A DNA stretch of 64,000 bases from Panicum virgatum (lineage: Eukaryota; Streptophyta; Magnoliopsida; Poales; Poaceae): positions 40,157,674 to 40,221,673 of the forward strand of contig NC_053142.1 of assembly GCF_016808335.1 (NCBI RefSeq), given 5' to 3'. Numbering within the stretch: position 1 is the stretch's first letter; each line of letters begins with the position of its first letter. Under the pieces are notes generated by a model, which saw only the letters and a program-made list of their open reading frames with translations, was not told the DNA's origin and did not search any database. Shown here one piece after another: positions 1 to 13,900 of the stretch. The position numbers were made by a program, and so were the translations under genes.

Positions 1-93
1 TGCGGGACATAATGCCCTACAAAAAAAAAAGCGTGTCACAGCAGCAGATGCAGCGGCGCGTTACAAATTTTCTCTTTTTTTTATCGCTGATTA

Positions 94-2859
<2,766 letters not shown>

Positions 2860-4659
2860 GGTCGTTTTCTACAGGCAAGCGCCGGCGTGATCTGCGCCGC
2901 TGCGCGTTCGAGGGATGAGGAGGAGGCGTAGGGAAATGGGGAGGGAAGGGGCGGTTTAAAAGCAGGGGGGGATAAAGTGGAGGTGAGGGGGTTTGGCAGT
3001 TAAATGTTTGCCGTAGTGGGGGCAGTTGAGAGAAATGAATTTGCTAGCCGCAGCATTGTGCCACTGCCACAGTGAGTGATTGGAGGGTCCCTTCTTGGTT
3101 TTCTGGCTCACATCCTTCTTTGACTAAAAAAAATTTGATGCCTGCAGTATTTCCTACTAAGAGCAAGTTTTATAGTCTCGGCCCCAAGCACGCCACCATC
3201 AGGGCACAGCGCCCGCATTGAATGTGTTGCAGTGAGAGCGGAGCGCTTGCTACCGGCTGCAGCGGGCGATTCAGCATCCGCCCGTTCTCGCTCTCTCTCC
3301 TCTCCACGTCGGATCCCAGCCGGTTCTCAGTCCCTTGTAATACCTGCTCTAAGTGCGCGTCAAAGCAGCTGTTATTTGCTTGGGCTTTTATGTGATTTCC
3401 AGGATTCTACCATGTGACCAGGTTCTGAATTCAAAGTTCAAGAGAATGCTACTTTGTTTTTGTCTTGCACTGAGCGCTCCCCCACATTTTGAAAACGTCA
3501 ACTGAAACAGTGATTCGAGTTGGTTGGCAGTTCGTGCGTCAACTGGGATTGGGCGTACTAACTGCGAGGAACAGGCACGGACATGTCAGTGTGGCGCGAC
3601 TTTTATGGCAAAAAAAAACTGAACGATTTCAGCGTTGAATAGCGTCTCCGTGATCATTCTGACGTGTTGTTTGGTTCCAGGGATTTTTTTTAAGTCTCTG
3701 GAACTTTTTAGTATTTAAAAATATTAAATAAATGTTAATTATAAAACTAACTGCAGAACTCTGGGGCTAAACTGCGAGACGAATTTAATGAGGTATCGTA
3801 ATCTATAATTAGCGAATGGTTACTGTAGCATCACTGTAGCCAATCATCGATTAATTAGGCTCATTAGATTTGTCTCGCGAAAAAACACTCAGCTGTCAAA
3901 AAACATTTATAAACAGATTTTATTTAATACTATAAAATAGTAAGATGTCTTTTGATGTGATAGAGACTTTTGAAAAAAGTCCCGAGACAAACAAGGCCTG
4001 AAACTAGCAGATAATTCAGTTTAACACCGTGCACAAATTATTTGGAAAACTTTGGGTACCACATCGATGAGGCCTCCCCCAGCGGTTGCCGCTAGCATGG
4101 GCGATTTCGCCTGCCAGCACAGCAGCAACAGTATCTTAGAGTCTATGCGTGAGGGGGAGAGCACTCTCGCTAGACGGTTAGCGCAGCGCTAGCATGAATA
4201 TTTTTACACTATTCATTGATTAAACAAATTCTTCCGCTGGCGACTTTGCTGGCCACTAGAGGAGGCCTAAACATAGGTGACTCAAGTCCTGGTGTTCAGA
4301 GATCAGAAAGGCAGAAACGCAAACGCACGAGTGAAGAGAGAAACAACCACCGCATCGAGAATGCCTCCTACGAAATCAATAAATCAGACTGCAGCACAGT
4401 TCGAACGCGGTCAGAACTTACTGATCCGACGTACAGTTAGCATAGCTGGAGTGACTGGTACGTACTACGTAGTAGTCGATACAGCCGGGAGCGACGCAAC
4501 GCAATGTACGCAGATGGAGTCACAAGACCGGGCTCGAAACAAGCTCTCGAGCTTTAGCTCGTCCAAATCGCTAGTGGCATGCAGCACGGAGATATCGTTA
4601 TACTAAGTTTAAAGACATGCGTGCAGGGTAGATCCTAGCAGACGATGACCAAATGGATT
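2860..4659. other. Intergenic, upstream of the carboxypeptidase-like gene
   Basis: Upstream region of the minus-strand gene. A weak TTTAAA box lies near 2955, but I do not call it as a promoter. A MITE occupies 3664-3998. The remainder (3000-3660, 4000-4659) is mixed sequence with no gene pattern. Confidence 0.5.
3664..3998. mobile_element. MITE of the TTTGGTT/GGCC-ended grass family
   Basis: The left end reads GTGTTGTTTGGTTCCAGGG and the reverse complement of the right end reads GGCCTTGTTTGTCTCGGG. The centre holds the paired strings GCGAGACGAATTTAATGAG and CTCATTAGATTTGTCTCGC, so the whole element folds on itself. It has the same internal palindrome family as the elements at 20005-20371 and 20979-21260. 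Confidence 0.65.
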
Positions 4660-6272
4660 TGGGGAGATTTTGATATTTGACATCGAATTTCGAATTTGGA
4701 CGCTTCACATCTTTGGACATTCAATTCGTGAGCCTTTCAAAATATAACTCTGCAGAAGCGAATTGTTTCGATTTTGGGAATTTCTCCTTCTTTTCTTAAT
4801 TTTGTCATTTTCTCTTTTGTTTTCAATTAACTGGGGATTTTGACTTCCCATTTTACCCCTGGCCACTTCAATCAAAGTCGATTGGATCAAATGGATCCAA
4901 CCACGGCCGGCCGGCCTCTCCTCAACCATTCTCTCCTCTGTTCGTCCCTCTCTTCTTCTCTTGAACTAGACGTATAGCCTGCGCATTTGCGCGGCTTGTA
5001 TTGAAAATTCAAAAATTTGCATTACGTTGTATCCTTACTTAAAGGTTATATTATTTTTTTTACCATACATCATCCCGTTCATTATCGTTAAATATGTCTT
5101 ATTATTGATTAAAACAATTCAACTATGATCTACCTATAATAAAAATTTAATTTGTTGAGCTTTAATAATATTATGCAGACATTTTATTTTGATTGATTGT
5201 TGTTAGCTTTAGTTTTTATTAATAGTATATATTTGTAACTGATACATAGCTAAATGATATTTTATATTTAATTTTACATAATTGCATTGGTGTGTGATTT
5301 TTAATTAGGCACAGGGGTATTTTAGGCTAATTTCTGTCGTAATGGCAGTGATGAGTATTTTTTATTTTTCTATTTTTCCTCTAATTAATGTGGGAATTTT
5401 TAGGTCTTGAAAGCGAAGGTAGAAGCTCCGTTTGTCGCCCTGTTCGGATGCCCTGATTCGACTAGGCTGGTGGCTGGGCTGGTTGCTAGCGCATCTTGTA
5501 GACCTCCCCCGGTCCCACCAGCCAGCCACACAAGCCCCCGGCAGCGCTGGCTGGAGCCAGCCAGCCGAATAGATAGATGGGGAGGTGGAACAGGAGCTCC
5601 ATCTCCGGTCCATGCTGTCTCCCGGCGAGGTCCGAAAGCGATGGCAGTGACAGAGGAGCTGATGCCCCAACGGAGGCAGCAGATGCCATGAAAACGAGAC
5701 CAGTGGCCGCACGCAGGTGAGGTGGATGAACGGCGCCGGCGTGCATCGACTGCGTGCGGGACTACCCGGCGGAGTTGCGGAGCCGGGCGCTGGAGCAGGT
5801 GAACAAGTCGCCAACAGGCTGTCGCCGGCGCTGCAACCGTTGCCGCGCCCGAGCCCGTGGATCAGGTTGTCGCCGCATGTGCAGTACATGGGCGCGGCCG
5901 CTGAAGCAGCAGTGCCTGGGTCTGCGGGCGCCGGTGATGCGCCATGCGCCTCACGCTGCTTCGCCATGCGCCTCACGCTGCCCAGCAGCAAGGCCAGCAA
6001 CTCCAGAGGAGCACGGGACAGGGAGGAGAGACAGGCCGCGGGTAGGTTGGATCGATCCCATCCAATCCAATTGACTTTGATTGATTGGGTCAGGGTAAAA
6101 TGGAAAATTCAAGTGCCCAGTAAATTGAAAACGAAAAAGAAAATTGCGAAATCAAAAAAAGGAGAAAAGAAAGAAAAAGAATTGTATTTTGAAAGACTTG
6201 CGAGTTGGATGTTAAAAGAAGTAAGACGTGCGAATTTGATGTCAAATATCAAAAATTTTCACGGATTTTTGT
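4660..6272. mobile_element. Element with about 260-bp divergent terminal inverted repeats (MULE-like candidate)
   Basis: The left arm (about 4665-4925) is matched in reverse complement by the right arm (about 6020-6270), at an estimated 75-80% identity by eye. Anchors include GATATTTGACATC near both outer ends, CCATTTTACCC, CAATCAAAGTC, and a GGATCCAACC-like string near the inner ends. Long imperfect inverted ends are typical of Mutator-like elements. I see no transposase and no clear 9-bp target duplication. The interior (4930-6010) has an AT-rich left half and a GC-rich right half (5430-6010) with short open frames on both strands. The GC-rich half could be captured gene sequence, but I do not recognise a family. 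Confidence 0.5.
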
Positions 6273-7168
6273 ACCCCTTTTCCCATTTTCTGTTTATTTG
6301 TCCTCCGATACTACCGTTTTTTTTTGAGATTCCGATACTACCGTTTTCATTTACTGCGTACATCATTCTTTCCTTATTTAATCAAGTTCTCATATCTTAC
6401 CCCAAATAGTACTCTATTACCAATTATTGATCCTTTTAGGCATCTATGTTAACCTTTTCCTTAGATGAGCTAGGAAATAAGAAAATCCTACAAATTTCCT
6501 ACAAATCACCAAACATTTTCCTATACCACCCTACACAACCTTCTACATTACTAATTCTTGCCACTTTTGTTATGAAAAAAAAAGAGAACTAACTTCAAGT
6601 GTACTTGCTTGATGCATTCCGACAAGAAGTGAACAACCTAAAGTATAACATATGGGCTACGACAAGCAGAGCACACGCATGGGCCAAAATCACAAGGAAG
6701 GGTGCGCACGCATTCGACGCAACAAAACTGCTAGTAAAATGACACAGGCGTGGGCCGCACATCCCTCTCCACATATCATCAGCATCATTATTGGAGCAAA
6801 ACAAAAGCACAAAATTAGCGATCTGAACAAGTTTTGTTGAAAAAAAGAAGAGAGATCCGAACAAGTAGGTAATATCAAACTAACACTACATGATCGGATT
6901 TGCAGCGAGAAGGAGAACACGTAGCATAATCAGTCGTCGATATATATGATTTTTTGCATACATAAGCTTTACGTATTTTACATCCAAGGAACACCTGATG
7001 TTTTTACATCCATAGTATAAGCTACATCCATCAGGTCAACAATACCTGTTGTTCACACAAGACAAAGAGCATAGCCCCGATCGACCACTAGGCGTGCTTC
7101 GGGCATACGCGCGAATGCGATGCAGAAGCATACACAGAGATACAGTCGCGGAGAGCATCCGGATCGCC
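6273..7168. other. Intergenic, downstream of the isochorismatase-type gene
   Basis: AT-rich sequence with no gene pattern. The last 200-250 bases before 7169 would hold the 3' untranslated region of the minus-strand gene. A second, less organised AT-rich block at 6300-6600 shows no repeat boundaries. Confidence 0.5.
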
Positions 7169-7774
7169 TCACTGCTTGTCCGGCTTCCCGAGCGCCGCCT
7201 GGAGCCGCTCGCAGTCGACGATGTAGGCGAAGCCGTAGGCCATGTTGGCGAGCGTGGCCTCGTGCAGGTCCCGGGTGGCCGTGGCGGTGGCGTCGGCGGA
7301 GAAGAAGACCCGGAACCCCCTCACGAAGGCGTCCCGCGCGGTGGTCTCGCAGCACAGGTTGGTCATGACGCCCGCCACGACCACCTCCTCGGCGCCCGCC
7401 CGCCGCAGCGCCTCCTCCAGCCCCGTGCCGGCGAAGGCGCTGTACGTGCCCTTCTCCACCACGAGGTCCCCCTCGGCGCGCCCGGCGCCCGGGAGCAGCT
7501 CGGCCGCGGGCGTGCCGGCGTCGATGCGGTCGCGGCCCCACCACTCGCGGAGCGGGCGGCCGCGCGGGGCGTCCCGGTCGACGTGGCACGTGTACACGAC
7601 GGGCATGCCCGCGGCGCGGCAGAGCGCGACGGTGGAGGCGATCGCCGGCATGATCGGAGCCGCCAGCGACGCAAAGTGGCCCTGCACGTCGATGACGAGC
7701 AGCGCGGCCCTGCGGGGGTCCGGGTCACGGCGGCGCGTCTCGTACCTGGTATACGTGGTGGCTGGAGGCGGCAT
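7169..7774 (-). CDS. Isochorismatase/nicotinamidase-type cysteine hydrolase
   Basis: A single uninterrupted exon encodes 201 residues. I chose the ATG at 7774 because family similarity begins just downstream. The frame stays open to 8011 but that extension is not family-like. The fold is visible from the core strand ALLVIDVQGHF (Asp29), VVEKGTYSAF (Lys108) and GVMTNLCCETTAR (Cys141), which are the Asp-Lys-Cys triad positions of the isochorismatase superfamily. The C-terminal part (HEATLANMAYGFAYIVDC) resembles plant nicotinamidase-type members. Those deamidate nicotinamide to nicotinate in NAD salvage, but the superfamily also includes other amide and isochorismate hydrolases, so the substrate is not settled here. 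There is no transit peptide, so the product is probably cytosolic. GC content is very high and there is no intron. Confidence 0.88.
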   Translation of the reverse strand: MPPPATTYTRYETRRRDPDPRRAALLVIDVQGHFASLAAPIMPAIASTVALCRAAGMPVVYTCHVDRDAPRGRPLREWWGRDRIDAGTPAAELLPGAGRAEGDLVVEKGTYSAFAGTGLEEALRRAGAEEVVVAGVMTNLCCETTARDAFVRGFRVFFSADATATATRDLHEATLANMAYGFAYIVDCERLQAALGKPDKQ

Positions 7775-8037
7775 GGCGTGCGGCGGAGGATCCTGTGGCT
7801 CTGCCTGGTGGCTGCGAGATCTCAAGGGAGACTTGGGATGAGGTGGAGACGAGACCCCGATGAGGGCTTGGGAGGCTTCCGGAATCCCGGACGCGACAGG
7901 TGTCAGCACGCCCAGCAGCGCACGGCCACATTTCTGAATTTTGAACGGCGCCGTGCAGAGGCCTCCAGCGTCTTCTTGTCTTGACCGGTTGACCCCGTCC
8001 GGCCCTGCCACGATCGATCGCTGCGTGCTAATTCAGG

Positions 8038-8368
8038 GTGTGTTCCGTTCCGCGTTGTATTTTGAAAAGGAATCTTTTCACATTCACAGTTAAAATATTA
8101 AATATAGATTAATCACAAAATTAATTATAAAATTTGTCTATAAACTACCAGACAAATTTAATAAGTCTAATTAATCCATCATTAGCATATGTTTAATGTA
8201 CTTTTACTGTAGCAATTTAGCGTCTAATCACGATATAATTAGATTTATTATATTTCTCTCGCGATTTACAGTCCATTTGTGTAATGTGTTTTTTAACTAC
8301 ATTTAGTACAGTATGCAGACGATTTACAAATTTTTTGGAATTTTAAATTTTGAATCTAAATGAGGCCT
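8038..8368. mobile_element. MITE, diverged relative of the 20979-21260 element
   Basis: Shares in order with 20979-21260: a left segment ending in ATTAATTATAAAAT, the central string CTCGCGATTTACAGT, TGTGTAATG, and the tail AAATTTTTTGGAATTTTAAA. The ends (GTGTTCCGTTCC / GAGGCC) are degraded. It is non-autonomous, with no target duplication seen. Confidence 0.55.
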
Positions 8369-10738
8369 CATCAAAAAGCTCCTCCGCCTAGCATCTCCAC
8401 ATATTTTTGCGTGACTTACGTTTTCCCTTTTCTGGTATGACTGCATCGTCTGCATAAGGCACGGTCCGATCATGAATCGAACTTCGAAACCCTGAGCGAG
8501 GGGCATTGGACGACTCCCAGTACATGTAGCAGGCTCTTATGCCAGCGTGTGCATCATCTCTCAAGATGTTACCTTTTTCTTCTTCAAGAAAATATCTCAT
8601 CGTCTCCTGATGTTGTGGACGTCACGCGAGTGTGGTTTTATCTGCCACGTTATGCGCGGCTGCTCGCGTGCGTCGCGAACTTGCGTGCCAACCCGGGTAG
8701 GAACAGCTCTGAAATTCTTTCCCTCTGATCGCTTGCTACAGTGTTGTCCTATGCTCCAAAGGCATAGGACCAGAATTCGGCAGCACTGCAGGCTGCAGTA
8801 GATCGCGCGATGCAGGTTTTTTTTTTATGAGGGGTATATGCGATGCAGCTGATCGTCTTTATCAGAAAAGAAAACGAAGATGATAATATGATAGCACCAA
8901 AGAAAAACAGGCCTGGCCTGCAAGCTGCAGCAGGCTGCAGGCGGAAGTCCAGCTTCAACTGTCACGGGCCAGGCCGAAACAACACAGGCCTTTTCCTAGT
9001 GTAAGGCCCAAGTGTGGCCTGGCCCCGAAAGCTCCCCGACCCTGGCAATGAAAAGGATTCATGCCGATCATCAGCCATCAAACATGAACCGGACCATCAC
9101 AAATTCTCAGCAAGTTAGGTCGGGAAAGCACACGATTTGGTGAAGTGGAGTGGAAGACAAAACAAGCCGGGGGGAAACAGCAAACAGGTAGCGTAGGTGA
9201 CTTTGGCGTGACTCCTGGAGCACCGCGGCCAAAGCAATTCTACGTCGCCCCACTCCGTTACGGTGCGAGCGCATGGTTTTCTCAGGGAAGGAAGAACAGC
9301 AGCAGCAGCAGCAGCTTTCGTGTCCAGGGCACGTATCTTTCGTGCACCGATCCTATGCTGCTAAAGCAAACCCACACCACACCGGCGATAATCTTTGGAG
9401 ACGCGCCCTCTTTTGCCTGCCCCCAATCCCCATCAAAGCGTGGCACGCCTTTCAAACTTTAATCCGAACATTGACGGCACGGTCCAGAGGCTAAGAACGT
9501 CCTGGCTAGGCACCGGCCGGAACGGAGGTGTGGCACGCCTTTCACCAAACTTTAAACTGAACAACATTGACGGCACGGGCTGCTCATACTTCAGAACGTT
9601 AGCAACTTCGAGTAGTGTACTGGCTCGGAGAACTGAATTAAAAGGCTGTGCCTCAGGTACTGCAGTTCTTCAGCCCAGCACCCTGAAAAAGGAGACAGTT
9701 GAACACGTCCGATTGACAGAGGAATCGCCCAAATGATCGGAACTTGGAAGACAGGGACTGAAGGACAAGCGGGAAAGGGACGGTCTGCTACTGTTTGGCA
9801 GCACGGATCCCCGATTGATGCCTGGAGGGATGGTTGGGATGGGAATAATTGTAGGATAGGGGCATGGCCGCGAGTGGCTGGCACTACGGCCTCGCCAAAC
9901 AGCTAATCTCCCCTGTCGTTGGTACCATCAGGTAAATAAATAAATAATAAGTATAATAAAGCCCGGCGAAGAAAGGAAAAGCGACACATGGAGCGGTGGT
10001 TGTTTTTGCCCACCAAGCACCACCCTTTGCGAGCCAGGCCCACAGGCTGCGCTAAATGCTTCCAAAACACGAGCTCGAGGGCGGCGACTGCGTGTACAGT
10101 ACCAGTCGACAGTCATTGCACCAACGCCTGGGAATGCAATGGAATCTATCTATCCTGGGCTCCTGGCCTAGGAATTATTCTCTTTTTGACCACTGTAAAT
10201 CTGAATCCACAATGACACGCACACAGAATTGATTTTCTTGAAGAAAAAACACGCAATTTTTCAGAACCGACGGCTGCAAGTATTTGCGAGAGTACAGAGT
10301 AGATGAACTATTTAACTCCCAGCTACCCGCCAGAATAGCGCATTTAAAAAGCGTCCGAGTAGTCGAGCTCCCACGGCCAGGTAAGCCGGCGGTCCATGGG
10401 CCTGGTCCACGCGCCGCGCCGCGTGCCCCGCACGCCCACTAGCCCCTGTCTCCCTCGTCCCCCATCGCCACGCCGGCGGGGAGCCGAGGGCAGCGTGCGA
10501 ACGGCGACGCGAAGCCGTGGAGAGGAGCACAGCTCGGGGAGAGGGAAGGAATCTCCTACCTGCCAACACCCAACACCCAGCGGCCACAGCATCCGTGCTC
10601 CCGCAACCTCCCGGCCTCCGCCTCCGCTTCCCCCAGGCAGCCCCACGGCCGTCGCCTTCCCCTCCGGGCCGAAACCACCCCGCGTCCTCTTCCTCGAACC
10701 AGGCAATATCCACCGAATATTCAGCTCGGCTGATCCGC

Positions 10739-10745
10739 TATAAAA
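10739..10745 (+). promoter_or_regulatory. Probable TATA box of the spinster-like gene
   Basis: TATAAAA lies 187 bp upstream of the chosen ATG at 10926, in a GC-rich setting. That would place transcription start near 10770 and give a leader of about 155 nt. Confidence 0.5.
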
Positions 10746-10925
10746 ACCAGGCCCAAACCAACCCGCCCGCCCGCCCGCCCGCTCAACGTGTTTATCCGTT
10801 TCGGGTTGGACCCATGAGATATTTCGCTGGGATCCCGGCGGCGCACGGGACGAATTCCTCCTCCGTGCGCTGGTGGTAACCGATGCTACAAACTCCCAAG
10901 TCAAAATTCAGCCCATAAAAATTTT

Positions 10926-13900
10926 ATGGGCGGATCATCCGTCGCCGCCCAGGAAGCGAGCGACGACGCCGCCGCCGCCCGAGTCGTGGGATCCCACGTC
11001 GACTCCGCCTCCAATCCCCTCCCTCCGCCGGGCTCGGCGACTTCTGCAGCGGAGGGCGAGCAGGAGCACGCCAAGCCGGAGGCCCCAGCTGAGGCAGCGG
11101 CGGCGGCGGCTCCGGTAGAGGCTAAGCAGGAGGCGGCAGCAGCAGCAGCAGCAGCTGCAGCAGCAGGCGTGCAGGCCATGGCGGTCACCGTGGTGCGGGA
11201 CGTGGAGGCGGGCCCGGACGCGAGCACCAGCGGCCAGGGCGGGGACAAGCCTTCCTGGTTCACGCCTAAGAGGTAACCCAGCCCGTAGCAGAGCTCGATC
11301 GATTACCATCGTCTCGTCCTCGACTCGGTTGTGGTGGGTTTGATCTGTTTTAGTCGCATCTTGTTTGCGGAGCTCGTGGGGGTGTTGAAATTCACCAGGG
11401 GTTGGGGCGATTCGCTTGCTTGCTCGCTCGCTCGCTCTCAGGACTTTGTTGGGTTCTCTGGAGGTCCAATTGAACGCGCTGGGATTTGGTTGTTTGCTTG
11501 TTCTGGGAAATTTGGCTTCTCCGGAGCTCCAATTGGACGTGTTGGGCCGTAGCTCGCGAGCGAGGTATTTGATTGCTGCCTGGCATTGTCTCGGATTGTG
11601 TTTGAACTCTCGAGCTTCTGGCGTTGTTCAAGTTGCGGTGGGATCTGAGCAGGGCAGCCGGAGAGAGCAATTCAGTAGTTCGATCGAGGAACCAATCATT
11701 TGGGACGGCGTGTGACGATGTATTAGTTTAATCAGAATTTGCTTGTCGCTCTGGTTGTTCCATCCGTGACTTGGAGTTTTCGAATTTCTCCTCGTTTGCT
11801 TGCTTCCGTGGTATGGATCTGCGTTTTTAATTCCGTGTTGGCGCGGTGCACTTTGTTTTTATTAGGCAACAGCTGGCGACCTTTTTCAGTGAGATAGATT
11901 GAATTTACTTTACTGTACATTGAAATTGGAACGGACCTGGAGTTTGGTTTGATCAGCTGTAGCCTGTATTCTGCTGGGGCATGGGAGCGCTTTTGATCTC
12001 AATGTCAGCGAGATGGAGCCTGGACAGTTGTTATTTGGCTGTCCTCTGGCCATGTGAACATCTAACATAAAAATGAAGTTCTGCTGTATGGTCACAGATT
12101 CACAGTGGATTCTTTTGTTACATCATCATGTGATCACCATGCGGCTGAATTTTACTCAAGTTTCAAGCTCCTTTTATCTCAATTTAGATTTAGAGTGGAT
12201 GTGTTGTAGAGATCACATGATTTATTGCCACAATCAGCTGTTCTTTATTTATTACAAGATTCTTCTTTATGTAGATTGTATTAGCATGGTGTATTCGGGT
12301 ATATATGAATCTTCAAGTTATATTGTTTGCATTCAGTTTGATTATTTTTTCTACTCAAGCAGATTACTTGTCATGTTCTGCATTATCAACATGCTAAACT
12401 ATGTTGATCGAGGAGCAATAGCAAGTAATGGTGTCAATGGTAGCCGCACAAAATGTTCTGGTGGAACATGCTCCCCAGGCTCAGGAATTCAGTAAGTTTT
12501 TGTGAGAAACCTTTTTTGAACCATGGTTTTTATTTTTAAAAAAAATGGTCGCTAACATACTTGTTTATTTATCAAATGGAATGGAAGCTAGAATCCCTAG
12601 AAAATTTTTATGCAGTTTTCTTTTCCTTATGTGCCAAAGGGTGCTTAGCCTAGCGGTTAAGACACTCGAGCGGCACTCCACAGGTCCTGAGTTCGAATCC
12701 CCGTGTGAGCGAATTTCAGGCTGTGGTTAAAAAAATCCTCTCGCCGGTCCCGTGTGCCAAAGCACTGGTTTAGAGCCGGCCCAGGTCGGCCTGAGGACCG
12801 TGTATGGCCTAGGCAATTCCCATGGGTTACGGTTCCCAGTGTCAGGGCGGGGCTGGGGTTCGAGGATTTTCTCGGTCGGGGAAGCCGAGGCTTCTTCTTA
12901 GCTTAATACCGGTGGGGCGGTCTTTCCCCACCCGGCCGAGTTTTTTTCCTTATGTGATGCCCTCCCATCTTTTTTTTTGTTGCTAAGTGTCTAAGTCACA
13001 ACTTATCTACTTTCTTAAGATGCAATATGTTGACCGTACTCTTTCCGTTTACTCATTATGTCTTACCATGCCTGGCCTCTACAGGGGAGACTTTGATCTT
13101 AATAATGCTGAAGATGGTGTGTTGTCCTCAGCATTTATGGTTGGACTGTTGGTGGCTTCGCTGATATTTGCATCCCTTGCAAAAAGGTTAGCTCTCTCTT
13201 TATTATTCTATTTATTGAATATATTTTCATATTCTTGAATGCTAAATTCAGTCTGTAACTTTGGTGGAATTACATGCGCATGTGCTCGCTTGCTACTACT
13301 TAAATGGATCTACAGTAATTTAAATCCAAACTTTATTAACTATACTCAACACTAAATCTTTGTTTGAATTTTTTATTTTTCTCTTTGATTTGTAATGTTT
13401 TTATTGTTGAGATTCCGGAGTATAGAATTTATATTTGAGGCTATGGGATTTTTTTGGCAATGGATCATTTTAGTAAGTAGTATCTGCCTCTAATGGGAAG
13501 ATATTAGAGCTACCATTCTCTACGGTTCACATGCTGGCCAGAAACTTCATGATTACAGTTTTTACTAAATATAACCTCTATGTATTGAGCTATGTACTGC
13601 GATGACCATGCATGTGTAGTTGTGAATACGTTTAGGAATGTTGTCTGTGGCTAGTTTTTTAATGCATCAACCATCAACTGTATACCAGAAATTGTCGTGT
13701 GCTTGGTTTGAGGGTAAGGTTGAATTGGATATGGCCATCCATGTGTTTAAGGATATGGACATCCAAGTTGTCTGTTTGGTAGGGTGGATGGATGGGATGA
13801 ACCAATTTTTTGTACGGTTGGAGGGATGAGCGGATGGAATATTAGAGTATAGTTAATTAAGCTATATATTCGTAGCTCTGTTTTAGAGGCTTCGATAGCA

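Larger units (their letters stand above)
7775..10925. other. Intergenic between the hydrolase and transporter genes
   Basis: Holds a MITE at 8038-8368, a CAG microsatellite at about 9298-9315, a short imperfect direct repeat at 9442-9482 and 9528-9580, and a CCCG tetranucleotide run at about 10766-10785. The GC-rich stretch 10390-10900 is the promoter and leader region of the transporter. No further gene is recognised. Confidence 0.55.

Noticed and set aside
5362..6409. Open frames of 212 and 230 codons inside the long-TIR element
   Set aside because: They cross from the GC-rich interior into the inverted arm and show no recognised family. They are kept only as possible captured sequence.
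7049..7984. A 311-codon plus-strand frame over the hydrolase gene
   Set aside because: It is the antisense shadow of the isochorismatase-type gene, made of Arg/Gly/Ala-rich text without motifs.
12650..12715. A tRNA gene in intron 2 of the transporter
   Set aside because: The A and B boxes belong to the tRNA-like head of a SINE. The cloverleaf is not complete and a 13-bp target duplication surrounds the larger unit.
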